A DNA stretch of 64,000 bases, taken from the NCBI RefSeq assembly GCF_029892685.1, contig NZ_JARXVD010000001.1, positions 186,001 to 250,000 on the forward strand, in the 5' to 3' direction. Numbering within the stretch: the stretch's first letter is position 1; the number at the start of each line of letters is the position of its first letter. Below the pieces are notes generated by a model that saw only the letters and a program-made list of their open reading frames with translations, was not told where the DNA came from and made no database searches. Below, piece by piece: positions 44,019-52,491 of the stretch. The stretch comes from Mycobacterium sp. OTB74 (GTDB lineage: Bacteria; Actinomycetota; Actinomycetes; Mycobacteriales; Mycobacteriaceae). Both the position numbers and the translations under genes were made by a program.

Positions 44019-45311
44019 CTAGTTGAATCGGATATGCAGCTTGGTCAGGCCGCGCAGGATGAAGGTGGGCAGGTACCGGTATCGGCGATCACCGGGCGGG
44101 CCGTGGTGCTCCTCGTCGATCCAGAATTTCTCGGTCCGGTCGAGCAGTCCGTTGATGCTCACCAGCCCCTCGGTGCGGGCCAAAGGCGCACCGGGGCAAC
44201 TGTGCACACCCCGGCCGAAGGCCATATGGTTGCGGGCATTGGCGCGATCCGGATCGAAGGTGTCGGGGTCGGCGAATTTGGCCGGGTCACGATTCATCGC
44301 CGCGTTGACCAGCATCACGGTGGTGCCGGCCGGCAGGTCGACGCCACCGACGGTGACCGGCGTCTTGGCCAGGCGGAAGTCGCCGCGCACCGGGCTCTCC
44401 AAGCGCAGGGTCTCCTCGATGAAACGCGGGATGAGGTCGCGGTCGGCCCGCAGCCGGGTCTGCAGCGCCTGATCTTCGGCCAGGATCATCACCGCCGCCG
44501 ATAGCAGCCGCACCGTCGTTTCCTGGCCTGCGGCAAACAGATTCGATGCGACGCGCACCGCGTCGATGACCTCCGGGGTGCTGCCGTCAGGGAATGTCGC
44601 CGAGGCGACACCGGTCAGCACGTCGTCGCACGGACTGGCGCGCCGGTCACTGATGTAATCGGAGAACTTCCCGTACAGATACTCCAGCGGTGACTGCGTC
44701 ATCGCGTCGCCCTTGCTGCTGCCGATGGTGCCGGCGTGGCCCTGGGTCAGTGCATCGAGGAACTCGGGATGGTCGGACTCGGGGACGCCGAGCAGATCGG
44801 CGATCACCAGCATCGCGAACGGGCTGGCAAAATCGTCGATCAGCTCGCAGCGGCCGTCGGTCAGCGCCACATCGAGCTGCCGGTCGGCGAGCTGCCAGAT
44901 GAATTCCTCGTTCTCCTTGAGCCGTTTCGGGGTGATCATCCGCGACAGCAGCGCACGGTGATCGGTGTGCTTGGGCGGATCGAAGGTGGGCAGCTGATCA
45001 TTGAACGGCAGGTCGTCGCGGTGCTTCTCGATCAGTTCCGAGATGTCGGTGTCACCCAGATCATCCAGCGGCACAGGGAATCCCGGGAATGGGCCAGTCA
45101 CCGACAGGCACGCCGAGAAGTGCTGGGTGTCGTTGTAGATGGACAGGCCTTCGTCGTACCCGGTGACCATAACCACGTCATGGTGGGTCTCCCGGCGCAG
45201 CGGGCACTGGTTGCGCAGCGCGGCCAGATACCCGTATGGGTCGTGCAGCAGTTTGTTGTCGGTAAAGAAGTCGACCGCGTCGACGTCGGCGTCGAGGTGC
45301 TGATCGGTCAC
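44019..45311 (-). CDS. cytochrome P450
   Basis: A 430-aa P450: I-helix motif AAGQETT (about residues 254-260), ExxR as EETLR, and the heme loop FGRGVHSCPGAPLAR with Cys372. The heme loop has SCPGAPLAR in place of the commoner HxCLGxxLAR, typical of a mycobacterial subgroup. The ATG overlaps the stop of the NTF2-like gene by four bases. It is in the same operon as a Rieske oxygenase, so two different oxygenases probably act on the same compound. Confidence 0.92.
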   Translation of the reverse strand: MTDQHLDADVDAVDFFTDNKLLHDPYGYLAALRNQCPLRRETHHDVVMVTGYDEGLSIYNDTQHFSACLSVTGPFPGFPVPLDDLGDTDISELIEKHRDDLPFNDQLPTFDPPKHTDHRALLSRMITPKRLKENEEFIWQLADRQLDVALTDGRCELIDDFASPFAMLVIADLLGVPESDHPEFLDALTQGHAGTIGSSKGDAMTQSPLEYLYGKFSDYISDRRASPCDDVLTGVASATFPDGSTPEVIDAVRVASNLFAAGQETTVRLLSAAVMILAEDQALQTRLRADRDLIPRFIEETLRLESPVRGDFRLAKTPVTVGGVDLPAGTTVMLVNAAMNRDPAKFADPDTFDPDRANARNHMAFGRGVHSCPGAPLARTEGLVSINGLLDRTEKFWIDEEHHGPPGDRRYRYLPTFILRGLTKLHIRFN

Positions 45312-45766
45312 TGCGAGTCACCGGGGGTGTCGAAGCTGGGCATCATGCCTGGCAACTCCATCTGCAGGTAGACGGCAATGTACCGAATCTTGTTTTCTGC
45401 GTTGAACTCATACACCGAGGCGCTGTTGACCACGCTGCTGAAATCGCCGATCTGGCTTCGTTCCTCGAGTTCGAGGAAGGTCACGTCGGGCGTCTCGGTG
45501 ATGCGTTTGAACGAGCAGTCCCAGTCCGAGGAGGTGGCCCAGTTGGTCAGGAATTCGACGTACTCGGCCCAGTTCATCACATCCTTGAACGGCCCGATGC
45601 GCACGAATTCGTCGGTGGCGATCAACTCGGCCAGCGGTGCCCAGCTCTCGGCCGAAAACCCGGGCTGCTTGGCCTCTTTCACGAGTTTCTTCATGATCTG
45701 GCTGTAGTCCAGCACGGTCCGCGCCCGCCCAGTGCTCTGCCCGATGACGTCGTCGATGGTGGTCAT
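45308..45766 (-). CDS. NTF2/SnoaL-like protein
   Basis: A 152-aa protein with the NTF2-like fold: helical N-terminus, then WAPLAELIATDEFVRIGPFKDVMNWAEYVEFLTNWAT and strands ending VYEFNAENKIRYIAVYLQMELPG. It is placed between the Rieske oxygenase (overlap of four bases) and the P450 gene (overlap of four bases). Small NTF2-like proteins in such operons can be oxygenase beta-like subunits or isomerases; the sequence does not decide. Confidence 0.72.
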   Translation of the reverse strand: MTTIDDVIGQSTGRARTVLDYSQIMKKLVKEAKQPGFSAESWAPLAELIATDEFVRIGPFKDVMNWAEYVEFLTNWATSSDWDCSFKRITETPDVTFLELEERSQIGDFSSVVNSASVYEFNAENKIRYIAVYLQMELPGMMPSFDTPGDSQ

Positions 45767-47178
45767 GCGGTTGCCCCTTCGATCATTTCGCGGCCCGCCG
45801 CGGTGATCATCTCGCGGCCTGCCGCGGTAGCCATGTGACGGTCCACCACGGAATGGAAGTGCGCGATGACGACTTCCTCCTTCACCAGCGTCATGTGATC
45901 GAGCCGGTCGTTACGCAAGCCCTTCTGCTGGCGAGGCATTTGCTCGTAGTCCTGCTGGAGTGCCTCAAAGTACTTGTGGCTTCCCGGCGTATCCACCACG
46001 ATGGCCTCAGCCCGGACGGCATCGCGGAACTCCTCTGGCAGGTACATGTAGCTGGCCACATGCCAGATGCATTTGTTGGGATCGCCGCTGGGGTGCGGCA
46101 CCGACATGATGACGTGGCACTCGCCGGCGCGCACGGTCATGAAGTAGTTGGGGAACAGCACCCAGCCCTGATTGTCCACCATCTGATCGTCGGTCAGGCG
46201 GCTGACGTCGAGGCCCATCCCGGTCAGCACGTCGCGGGTGGCCTGCTGCAGCAGCGCCCGCGCAGTCACATCGTCGGGAAATTCCACGCTCTCGTCCTCG
46301 GACCGATAGGGCGCGAGGAGTTCCTGGAACCGCGGGATCACCGCCACGGTCCCCGGGAAGGTCTCCGGCAGGGCCAGCATCCCTTCGACCTGATCCTGCA
46401 CACTGGCACCCTGTACCTCGAACGGAGCCATTGCGACGCTGTGGTCTTCGAAGAATTGGTAGCGCGCGGTCTTCGGATTGATGTGCAGCACCTGCAGCAG
46501 CTGGGGGTGGATGCCGTTGATGTGGTAGCCCTCTTCGAAGGCGTCCATGACGACTTTCCAGTTGCACTCGATGGCCTCGGTGACATCCATGACCGTGGTG
46601 AACTGTTCGATGTGGTACGGCTCTAACAGTCTGACCACGTCGTCACCGAGGTACTCGTGTAGTGGCTGGGCCTCGGGATCCGGGTTGAGGAAGATGAATC
46701 CGGCGAAGGTATCCACCGACACCTGCAATAGCGAGTTCTTGGTCTTGTCGATCGGGCCAGCCAGGTCCTCCCGCAGCATTCCCTTCAGCTTGCCCTCCAA
46801 GTCGTAGGACCAGAGGTGGTACTGGCAGAGGAAACCGCGCTTGGCGTTACCGGTCTCGGCGGTGCACAGGGCGTTGCCGCGGTGCCGGCAGGCGTTGACG
46901 AAACCCCTTAGCGTGCCGTCTTTTCCGCGCACGATGATGAACGACTGATCGAGGATTTCGTATTTCTTCCAGTCACCAGGTTTCGGCAGGTCTTCTTCTC
47001 GGCCGGTGATCTGCCAGGATCGCTTCCAGATCGCTTCGCGTTCGCGCGCAGCATATTCCGGACAGGTGTAACGGTCGGTGGTGATGACCGTTTTGAACGT
47101 GTCGGGCTGGATGTCATCCAGGCCGAGGCCGATACCCGATTCCGGGTTGAGCCATTCACCGGGACGCGTTGCTGGCAT
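45763..47178 (-). CDS. Rieske [2Fe-2S] ring-hydroxylating oxygenase, alpha subunit
   Basis: A 471-aa oxygenase. The Rieske cluster ligands are Cys97, His99, Cys118 and His121 (CRH and CQYH). The mononuclear iron site is DAFEEGYHINGIH, with His219 and His224. This is the alpha subunit of an aromatic, steroid or terpenoid ring hydroxylase; reductase and ferredoxin genes are not adjacent. I chose ATG 47178 preceded by AGGAGG; the frame extends further without family similarity. The C-terminus carries a duplicated 8-residue unit TAAGREMI. It is first in a six-gene operon facing a TetR gene. Confidence 0.92.
   Translation of the reverse strand: MPATRPGEWLNPESGIGLGLDDIQPDTFKTVITTDRYTCPEYAAREREAIWKRSWQITGREEDLPKPGDWKKYEILDQSFIIVRGKDGTLRGFVNACRHRGNALCTAETGNAKRGFLCQYHLWSYDLEGKLKGMLREDLAGPIDKTKNSLLQVSVDTFAGFIFLNPDPEAQPLHEYLGDDVVRLLEPYHIEQFTTVMDVTEAIECNWKVVMDAFEEGYHINGIHPQLLQVLHINPKTARYQFFEDHSVAMAPFEVQGASVQDQVEGMLALPETFPGTVAVIPRFQELLAPYRSEDESVEFPDDVTARALLQQATRDVLTGMGLDVSRLTDDQMVDNQGWVLFPNYFMTVRAGECHVIMSVPHPSGDPNKCIWHVASYMYLPEEFRDAVRAEAIVVDTPGSHKYFEALQQDYEQMPRQQKGLRNDRLDHMTLVKEEVVIAHFHSVVDRHMATAAGREMITAAGREMIEGATA
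45781..45828 (-). repeat. two 24-bp in-frame tandem repeats at the Rieske gene 3' end
   Basis: Two adjacent 24-bp units with two mismatches (45781-45804 and 45805-45828) encode TAAGREMI twice near the C-terminus of the Rieske oxygenase. They may be a slippage site whose copy number varies among strains. Confidence 0.75.
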
Positions 47179-47326
47179 CAAAGGAGTCCTCCTCAAATGG
47201 GTGGTGAACACCGGCGGCGAGCACTTGACCGGAGTGGGCCTGCCGGTTGTGCCGCCGCGATAGATGGACCTCGGGGATCGCATCTGGTCGGTGTGACCGG
47301 ACTCACGATACACTCATGCATTAGCG

Positions 47327-47340
47327 ATACAAGACTGTAT
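47327..47340. promoter_or_regulatory. palindrome ATACA-AGAC-TGTAT, candidate TetR operator
   Basis: Perfect 5-bp arms with a 4-bp centre, about 149 bp from the Rieske gene start and about 155 bp from the tetR start. It is the best symmetric site in the shared control region. Confidence 0.45.
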
Positions 47341-47368
47341 TAGAGTGGTCGGCATCACACTCTTTTGC

Positions 47369-47402
47369 GGGCGTCGGAAAGCTTTTGGTGGGTGTCGGAA
47401 AG
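47369..47402. repeat. direct repeats GGGYGTCGGAAAG with 21-bp period
   Basis: Two copies of a 13-bp motif differ at one position (C or T) and repeat every 21 bp, which would put two bound dimers on the same DNA face. Location upstream of the tetR gene suggests autoregulation. Confidence 0.45.
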
Positions 47403-47494
47403 GCTGGGGATGAGCTATCAACTCTCCGTGCTCGGTGACGCCCGCCAAGCCGTCGCAGAACAGCCGCCGCCCGAGTTGGTGGGAGAATTCCCCG

Positions 47495-48094
47495 GTGGCT
47501 GAACGTTGGACTAAAGAGCGCAGGGCCGAACACCTTCGACAGGTGCTACTGGATGCCGCCGAGGAGGTCTTCGCCCGCAAGGGCCTGACTGGCGCTGCGC
47601 TTGAGGAAATCGCGGACACCGCGGGGTTCACCCGTGGTGCCATCTACTCCCAGTTCGGCGCTAAGGAGAAGTTGTTCCTCGCGGTGGTCGACCGACAGCG
47701 CGACCGGTTCCTCGATGGATTCATCGAGATCATGATGTCCTTTCATCATCTCGATGACGTTGATATCGATGAACTGTCGGATCGGTGGCGGCAATTGAGC
47801 AGCGGGCCGGATCGAGCCGCGTTGGGATACGAGCTCACCCTGTACCTGCTGCGCAACCCCGAGGCGCGGGAGCGCGTGGCCGCCCAGCGCCTCGAGACCG
47901 TCCGCGCGCTCGGCGAGTTCATCACCAAGAACGTGGCTCGGATCGGCGGTGTCCTCGCGATTGACGCCGAGACGTTGGCCCGGGTGATCCTGGCGGCCAA
48001 CGACGGCATCACCCTCGATAGTCACCTTGGTGGACAAGACCTGTACCGCCCCTACCTGCAGCTCGTCATGTCCAGCATCCAAACCCCGGTATAG
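47495..48094 (+). CDS. TetR-family regulator, probable repressor of the Rieske/P450 operon
   Basis: A 199-aa regulator from GTG 47495 (preceded by GGGAG; GTG 47435 would add 20 residues). The HTH (LEEIADTAGFTRGAIYSQFGAKEKLF) lies at about residues 35-60, followed by a helical ligand-binding domain with RWRQLSSGPDRAALGYELTLYLLRNPEARE. It is divergent from the Rieske operon across a 316-bp control region with symmetric sites. The inducer is unknown. Confidence 0.87.
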   Translation: MAERWTKERRAEHLRQVLLDAAEEVFARKGLTGAALEEIADTAGFTRGAIYSQFGAKEKLFLAVVDRQRDRFLDGFIEIMMSFHHLDDVDIDELSDRWRQLSSGPDRAALGYELTLYLLRNPEARERVAAQRLETVRALGEFITKNVARIGGVLAIDAETLARVILAANDGITLDSHLGGQDLYRPYLQLVMSSIQTPV

Positions 48095-48402
48095 ACAGCG
48101 CATTTCGTGTTTGCTGGTTGGCTCGGCAGGGACACTTCGCGCTTGGAGCAACTACGGCGCACCTGAGCCGGTGTTCGCATATACAAACTGTCCCCGGCAC
48201 ACCGATGTGCCCGGGGACAGATGGCTCGCCAGGTGTTCCCCGTGTGCGGGGTGGGGTCTGCGGTACAACTGCGCTCATCCGTAAGAGCCCCGGGAATATA
48301 TCGACAACCCCCGTCGCTAAACCCTCCATCAGTGCCGACATCTGACGGCGTCCAAAAATCGCAGAGTCAAGGCATTGTCGGCGTTCATGAAGGGAAACTG
48401 CG
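48095..48402. other. intergenic region with hairpin repeat
   Basis: No supported gene. It contains the first copy of a duplicated stem-loop element (48184-48220) followed by a GC-rich GTGTTCCCCGTGTGCGGGG stretch (48233-48251) that is also self-complementary. The remainder shows no pattern I can interpret. Confidence 0.5.
48184..48220. repeat. duplicated stem-loop element, copy A
   Basis: CAAACTG at 48184 leads into an almost perfect palindrome (48188-48220; left arm CTGTCCCCGGCACA, right arm TGTGCCCGGGGACAG, one bulged base) and then RTGGCTC. The same order of blocks recurs at 48602-48644. It may be a terminator-like or REP-like mobile repeat. Confidence 0.6.
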
Positions 48403-48585
48403 ATGACTGCCAGTACAGGCTCTGTTACGGTCCGCCCTGCGGCCGCGGCGATTCACTGGTGGGTCGAGATGGCCACCGCCATTCTCGCCAAGGTCCGTCA
48501 CCCCGCGAGACCACGTCAGCCACAAGCTCAGCGGTACCTGTACTTCGAGCAATCCGCCATGGCTCGCGAAATGTGGAGACTTTGA
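48403..48585 (+). CDS. possible small protein of 60 aa
   Basis: A short frame with a plausible GAAGGGA ribosome site and ATG. The predicted protein is basic and amphipathic, with HWW at residues 18-20, an Arg/Pro-rich middle and a C-terminal YLYFEQSAMAREMWRL, a composition that looks protein-like rather than random. There is no known motif. It lies between the two copies of a stem-loop repeat and is the only candidate gene in a 600-bp spacer. Existence as a gene is uncertain; conservation would decide. Confidence 0.42.
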   Translation: MTASTGSVTVRPAAAAIHWWVEMATAILAKVRHPARPRQPQAQRYLYFEQSAMAREMWRL

Positions 48586-48601
48586 CGCCTGGCCTTCAAA
48601 G

Positions 48602-48667
48602 CAAACTGCCCCCGGCACGCCGTTGTGCCGGGGACAGGTGGCTCCCCCACAAGCGGGAGGTACCCCA
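48602..48667. repeat. duplicated stem-loop element, copy B with second hairpin
   Basis: Repeats the CAAACTG start and palindrome (48606-48637; arms CTGCCCCCGGCAC and GTGCCGGGGACAG, one mismatch), followed by GTGGCTCCCCC and GCGGGAGGTACCCC, a second hairpin-forming segment. The element ends just before the 3' end of the convergent gene at 48695 and may help termination. Confidence 0.6.
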
Positions 48668-48694
48668 GCTCTGGCGGGGATGTGAAGCAGGGGG

Positions 48695-49810
48695 CTAGGG
48701 GGCGACGGTCAGCCAGTCCGAGAAGCCCGACGGGTCATGCCGGCCGAGTGCACCGTGTTCGAACAGGCCCCATCCTTCGGCCGGCGGCTTGTTGCCTTCA
48801 CGGCACACCGCGCGTCCGACATGGTCGATGACGCCGAAGCCGGAGCGGCCCACGATCGCCGGGTCGTTCATGTCGTAGGTGAGCCGCTCGGTGAACTTCT
48901 CGCCCTTCCACATGGCGTGCAGCCAGTCCGAGTCGCCGCCGTAGCCGCCGCCGACGTGAATGGGGCAGGGCAACTTGGATTCGACGTCGAAGCGGACCGG
49001 AGTACCGTCCAGCGCAGTGGCCTCAATGGTGGCACCGGTGGGAATGCGGGTGCCGGAGCGGTAGTGGATCTTCACGCGGGGCCAACCCAATTGCTCGATT
49101 CGGCCGTCTTTCCACACGCGGGTGCAGTCGTTGAGCGAGCGGTAGCCGTCGGGGGCCTCTTGGATGATCATCACGATGGCGAACTCTTCGAAAGCCATCG
49201 GCACGTACAGCCACCACATGCCTTCGAATGGCGGATCGGCCGGTCGTCCGGCAGGCTCTGGCTCACCGATGGGGCGGATGCCCCATGACCGGTCGCGGGA
49301 CCCGATCCACACCGACGGGTCGACCTTGATCTCTTCACCGTCGATGACGAGATGGCCTGTCCAGGAACCTACTTGGGCGAATCGTTGGGCGTCCAGGGAG
49401 ACTCGGTTGCCCTGCCGCATCAGGTGGCGCTGCTCCTGCACGACGTCGAAGAGACCCTCCCAGGTCAGATCGGCGGCGATGCCGTCGGTCTCCTCGAGCA
49501 CTATGCGCACCTTGTGCAGCGGCTCGGTGACCTCGACGCGGTAGCCCATGACGTGCTGGTTCAGCCGGTCCTGGTCGATGGCATCTGATAGGTGCACTGC
49601 GGTCTGGGTATCACCGCGTCGGACAAGGAAATACGCATCCTTCACCCCGAGGTTGGGGTAGTAGCCCATTCCGGTGATGACGAAGATGTCACCGGTGCGG
49701 TCGTGCGCATTGAAGTACGAGCGATCGTAGAAGTTCCGGTCACTGGACCCTGGCCAGGCAATGGGCTGGGGTACCTGGTGGATGGGGAATTCGTCCATGG
49801 GGCCCAGCAT
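48695..49810 (-). CDS. conserved hypothetical protein, lipocalin/carotenoid-hydratase-like fold
   Basis: A 371-aa protein without signal peptide or membrane helix. The middle and C-terminal parts are rich in beta strands with conserved Trp (WGIRPIG, MWWLYVPMAFEEFAIVMIIQE) and resemble AttH/lipocalin-like proteins of the carotenoid 1,2-hydratase type, though the match is from pattern only. It starts immediately after the stop of the phosphotransferase-like gene (TAA followed by ATG), indicating coupling. The pair is found together here and controlled by the divergent TetR. Function unknown. Confidence 0.6.
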   Translation of the reverse strand: MLGPMDEFPIHQVPQPIAWPGSSDRNFYDRSYFNAHDRTGDIFVITGMGYYPNLGVKDAYFLVRRGDTQTAVHLSDAIDQDRLNQHVMGYRVEVTEPLHKVRIVLEETDGIAADLTWEGLFDVVQEQRHLMRQGNRVSLDAQRFAQVGSWTGHLVIDGEEIKVDPSVWIGSRDRSWGIRPIGEPEPAGRPADPPFEGMWWLYVPMAFEEFAIVMIIQEAPDGYRSLNDCTRVWKDGRIEQLGWPRVKIHYRSGTRIPTGATIEATALDGTPVRFDVESKLPCPIHVGGGYGGDSDWLHAMWKGEKFTERLTYDMNDPAIVGRSGFGVIDHVGRAVCREGNKPPAEGWGLFEHGALGRHDPSGFSDWLTVAP

Positions 49811-51012
<1,202 letters not shown>

Positions 51013-51013
<1 letters not shown>

Positions 51014-51615
51014 TGAAATCAGACCCGCCAGCGGTTGACAAGACCCCAAGCGCCGGACGTCCGCGTGATCCGCGGATCGACGCCGCGGTGCTGGCTGCTG
51101 CCGCAGAACTGCTGGCAGAGGTCGGCTATGCCAACCTGACCATGGCGGCGATAGCTGAGCGGGCCGGGACCACCAAGACCGCGTTGTATCGGCGCTGGTC
51201 CAGCAAGGCGGAGTTGGTGCACGAGGCCACCTTCCCGGTTGCTCCGTCGGCGCTGACCACGCCAGAAGGCGACATCGTTGCTGACGTTCGGGCCATGATC
51301 AGCGCGGCCCGCGACGTGTTCACCAGCCCGGTGGTGCGCGCAGCGTTGCCCGGCCTCGTGGCCGATATGACTGCTGATCCCGAACTCAACGGTCGGGTTG
51401 TCGCGCGCTTTCACGGGCTGTTCGACGTGGTGCGGTTGCGGCTGGAAGGAGCGGTCCAGCGTGGCGAGGTGCATCCCGATGTCGATCCGGACCGGCTGAT
51501 TGAAATCATTGGTGGCGCAACGCTATTGCGGATGTTGCTGCGTCCCGATGACGAACTGGGCGAAAGCTGGGTCGACGAGGCTGCCCTGATCGTCACCCGC
51601 GGCGTCGCTCGCTGA
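51013..51615 (+). CDS. TetR-family regulator
   Basis: A 200-aa regulator. The HTH is MAAIAERAGTTKTALYRRWSSKAEL (about residues 44-68), preceded by the Arg/Pro-rich GRPRDPRIDAAVL, and followed by a TetR C-terminal domain. I prefer ATG 51013 because the first ATG (51001) lies inside the palindromic operator; either could be used, and no clear ribosome site exists, so the transcript may be leaderless. It faces the APH/lipocalin-like pair with only about 44 bp between starts. Confidence 0.87.
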
Positions 51616-51628
51616 CTCGCCCGGTCCA

Positions 51629-51696
51629 TTCCCGTCCAAACGGACAAACGGGCCGCAAAGTTCGAGTGCGAGCGGCCATTTTGTCGATCTCGGCGC
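51629..51696 (-). repeat. dispersed hairpin element, copy 2
   Basis: Read on the minus strand, this region has the same blocks as 32876-32940: CGAGATCGAC, GGCCGC ... GCGGCC inverted arms, then TGTCCGTTTGGACGGG. It lies between the convergent tetR and crotonase genes. The shared outer sequences indicate a common origin rather than independent hairpins. Confidence 0.55.
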
Positions 51697-51703
51697 ATCA
51701 CCG

Positions 51704-52471
51704 TCATGTAGCCAGTTGACCCTTGTTGCGCGTCGTCACCGCAGCGAAGCGGTCACTTAACCCCGCGAAATCACGGGCTTGTGCCCCGGCGATATCCTGC
51801 TCGGCCGTCAGCGCCGGATCGGTGACCGCGGCTGAGCCTCGACGGTATATCTCCTTGAGTCCCAACATGGTTGGTGCGGGTACCTCGGCGATCGCCGAGG
51901 CCAACTCGATGGCGCGGGGTAGAAGTTGTTCGTGGGCAACCACTTCGGTGATCAATCCGATGTGCTCGGCCCGGGCGGCGTCGATCACTTCGCCGGTCAT
52001 CGACATCCGGCGGGCCATGGCTGCGCCGACAACCTGCGGTAGACGCGCTGTCATTCCGCCGCCGGGAAGAATCCCCACCCGGGCATGGGTGTCAGCGAAC
52101 ACCGCGCGTGGCGAGGCCACCAGAAAGTCGCATCCCAGCGCCAGTTCCAGCCCACCGGTGAACGTGGCACCGTTGATCGCACCGACCAGTGGCTTTCGCA
52201 TATCGGCTGCGGCGGTGATGCAGTTCTGGGTCTGAAACTCGCCGAAGTAGTCCATGCCCTGGGCCGCGGCTTCCTTGAGATCGACGCCGGCACAGAACGC
52301 AGGGTCAGCCCCGGTGAGCACCACTGCCTGCACCGATTCGTCGGCGTCCGCCCCGGTCAGCGCGGTGTAGAGGGCGCCGATCAGCTCACGGCTCAGGGCA
52401 TTTCGTGCCGCGGGTCGATTGAGGGTTATGACTCGCACAGGCCCGTGGTCGGCCTGAATGACTGTTGGCAT
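51704..52471 (-). CDS. enoyl-CoA hydratase/isomerase family protein
   Basis: A 255-aa crotonase. The oxyanion loop is DPAFCAGVDL (about residues 56-65), the first catalytic Glu is Glu109 in GGLELALGCD, while the second position is His129 (FADTHARVGILPGGG). Loss of the second Glu resembles crotonases that act as isomerases or hydrolases. It sits between the TetR/APH module and the nuo operon on the same strand as nuo, 20 bases beyond nuoN. It may be read through from nuo. Confidence 0.87.
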   Translation of the reverse strand: MPTVIQADHGPVRVITLNRPAARNALSRELIGALYTALTGADADESVQAVVLTGADPAFCAGVDLKEAAAQGMDYFGEFQTQNCITAAADMRKPLVGAINGATFTGGLELALGCDFLVASPRAVFADTHARVGILPGGGMTARLPQVVGAAMARRMSMTGEVIDAARAEHIGLITEVVAHEQLLPRAIELASAIAEVPAPTMLGLKEIYRRGSAAVTDPALTAEQDIAGAQARDFAGLSDRFAAVTTRNKGQLAT

Positions 52472-52491
52472 GGTCCTACGTTAATCCAGGC

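Larger units (their letters stand above)
47179..47494. other. divergent promoter region of Rieske operon and tetR
   Basis: This 316-bp region has no gene. It holds the palindrome ATACA-AGAC-TGTAT (47327-47340) and two direct repeats of GGGYGTCGGAAAG (47369-47381 and 47390-47402) spaced 21 bp apart, about two helical turns. These are the probable regulator sites of the divergent genes. Confidence 0.5.

Noticed and set aside
48232..48680. Possible degenerate type I-E CRISPR array
   Set aside because: Only short repeat-like GC-rich hairpins occur, with no regular spacing, no set of identical repeats and no cas genes in the window.
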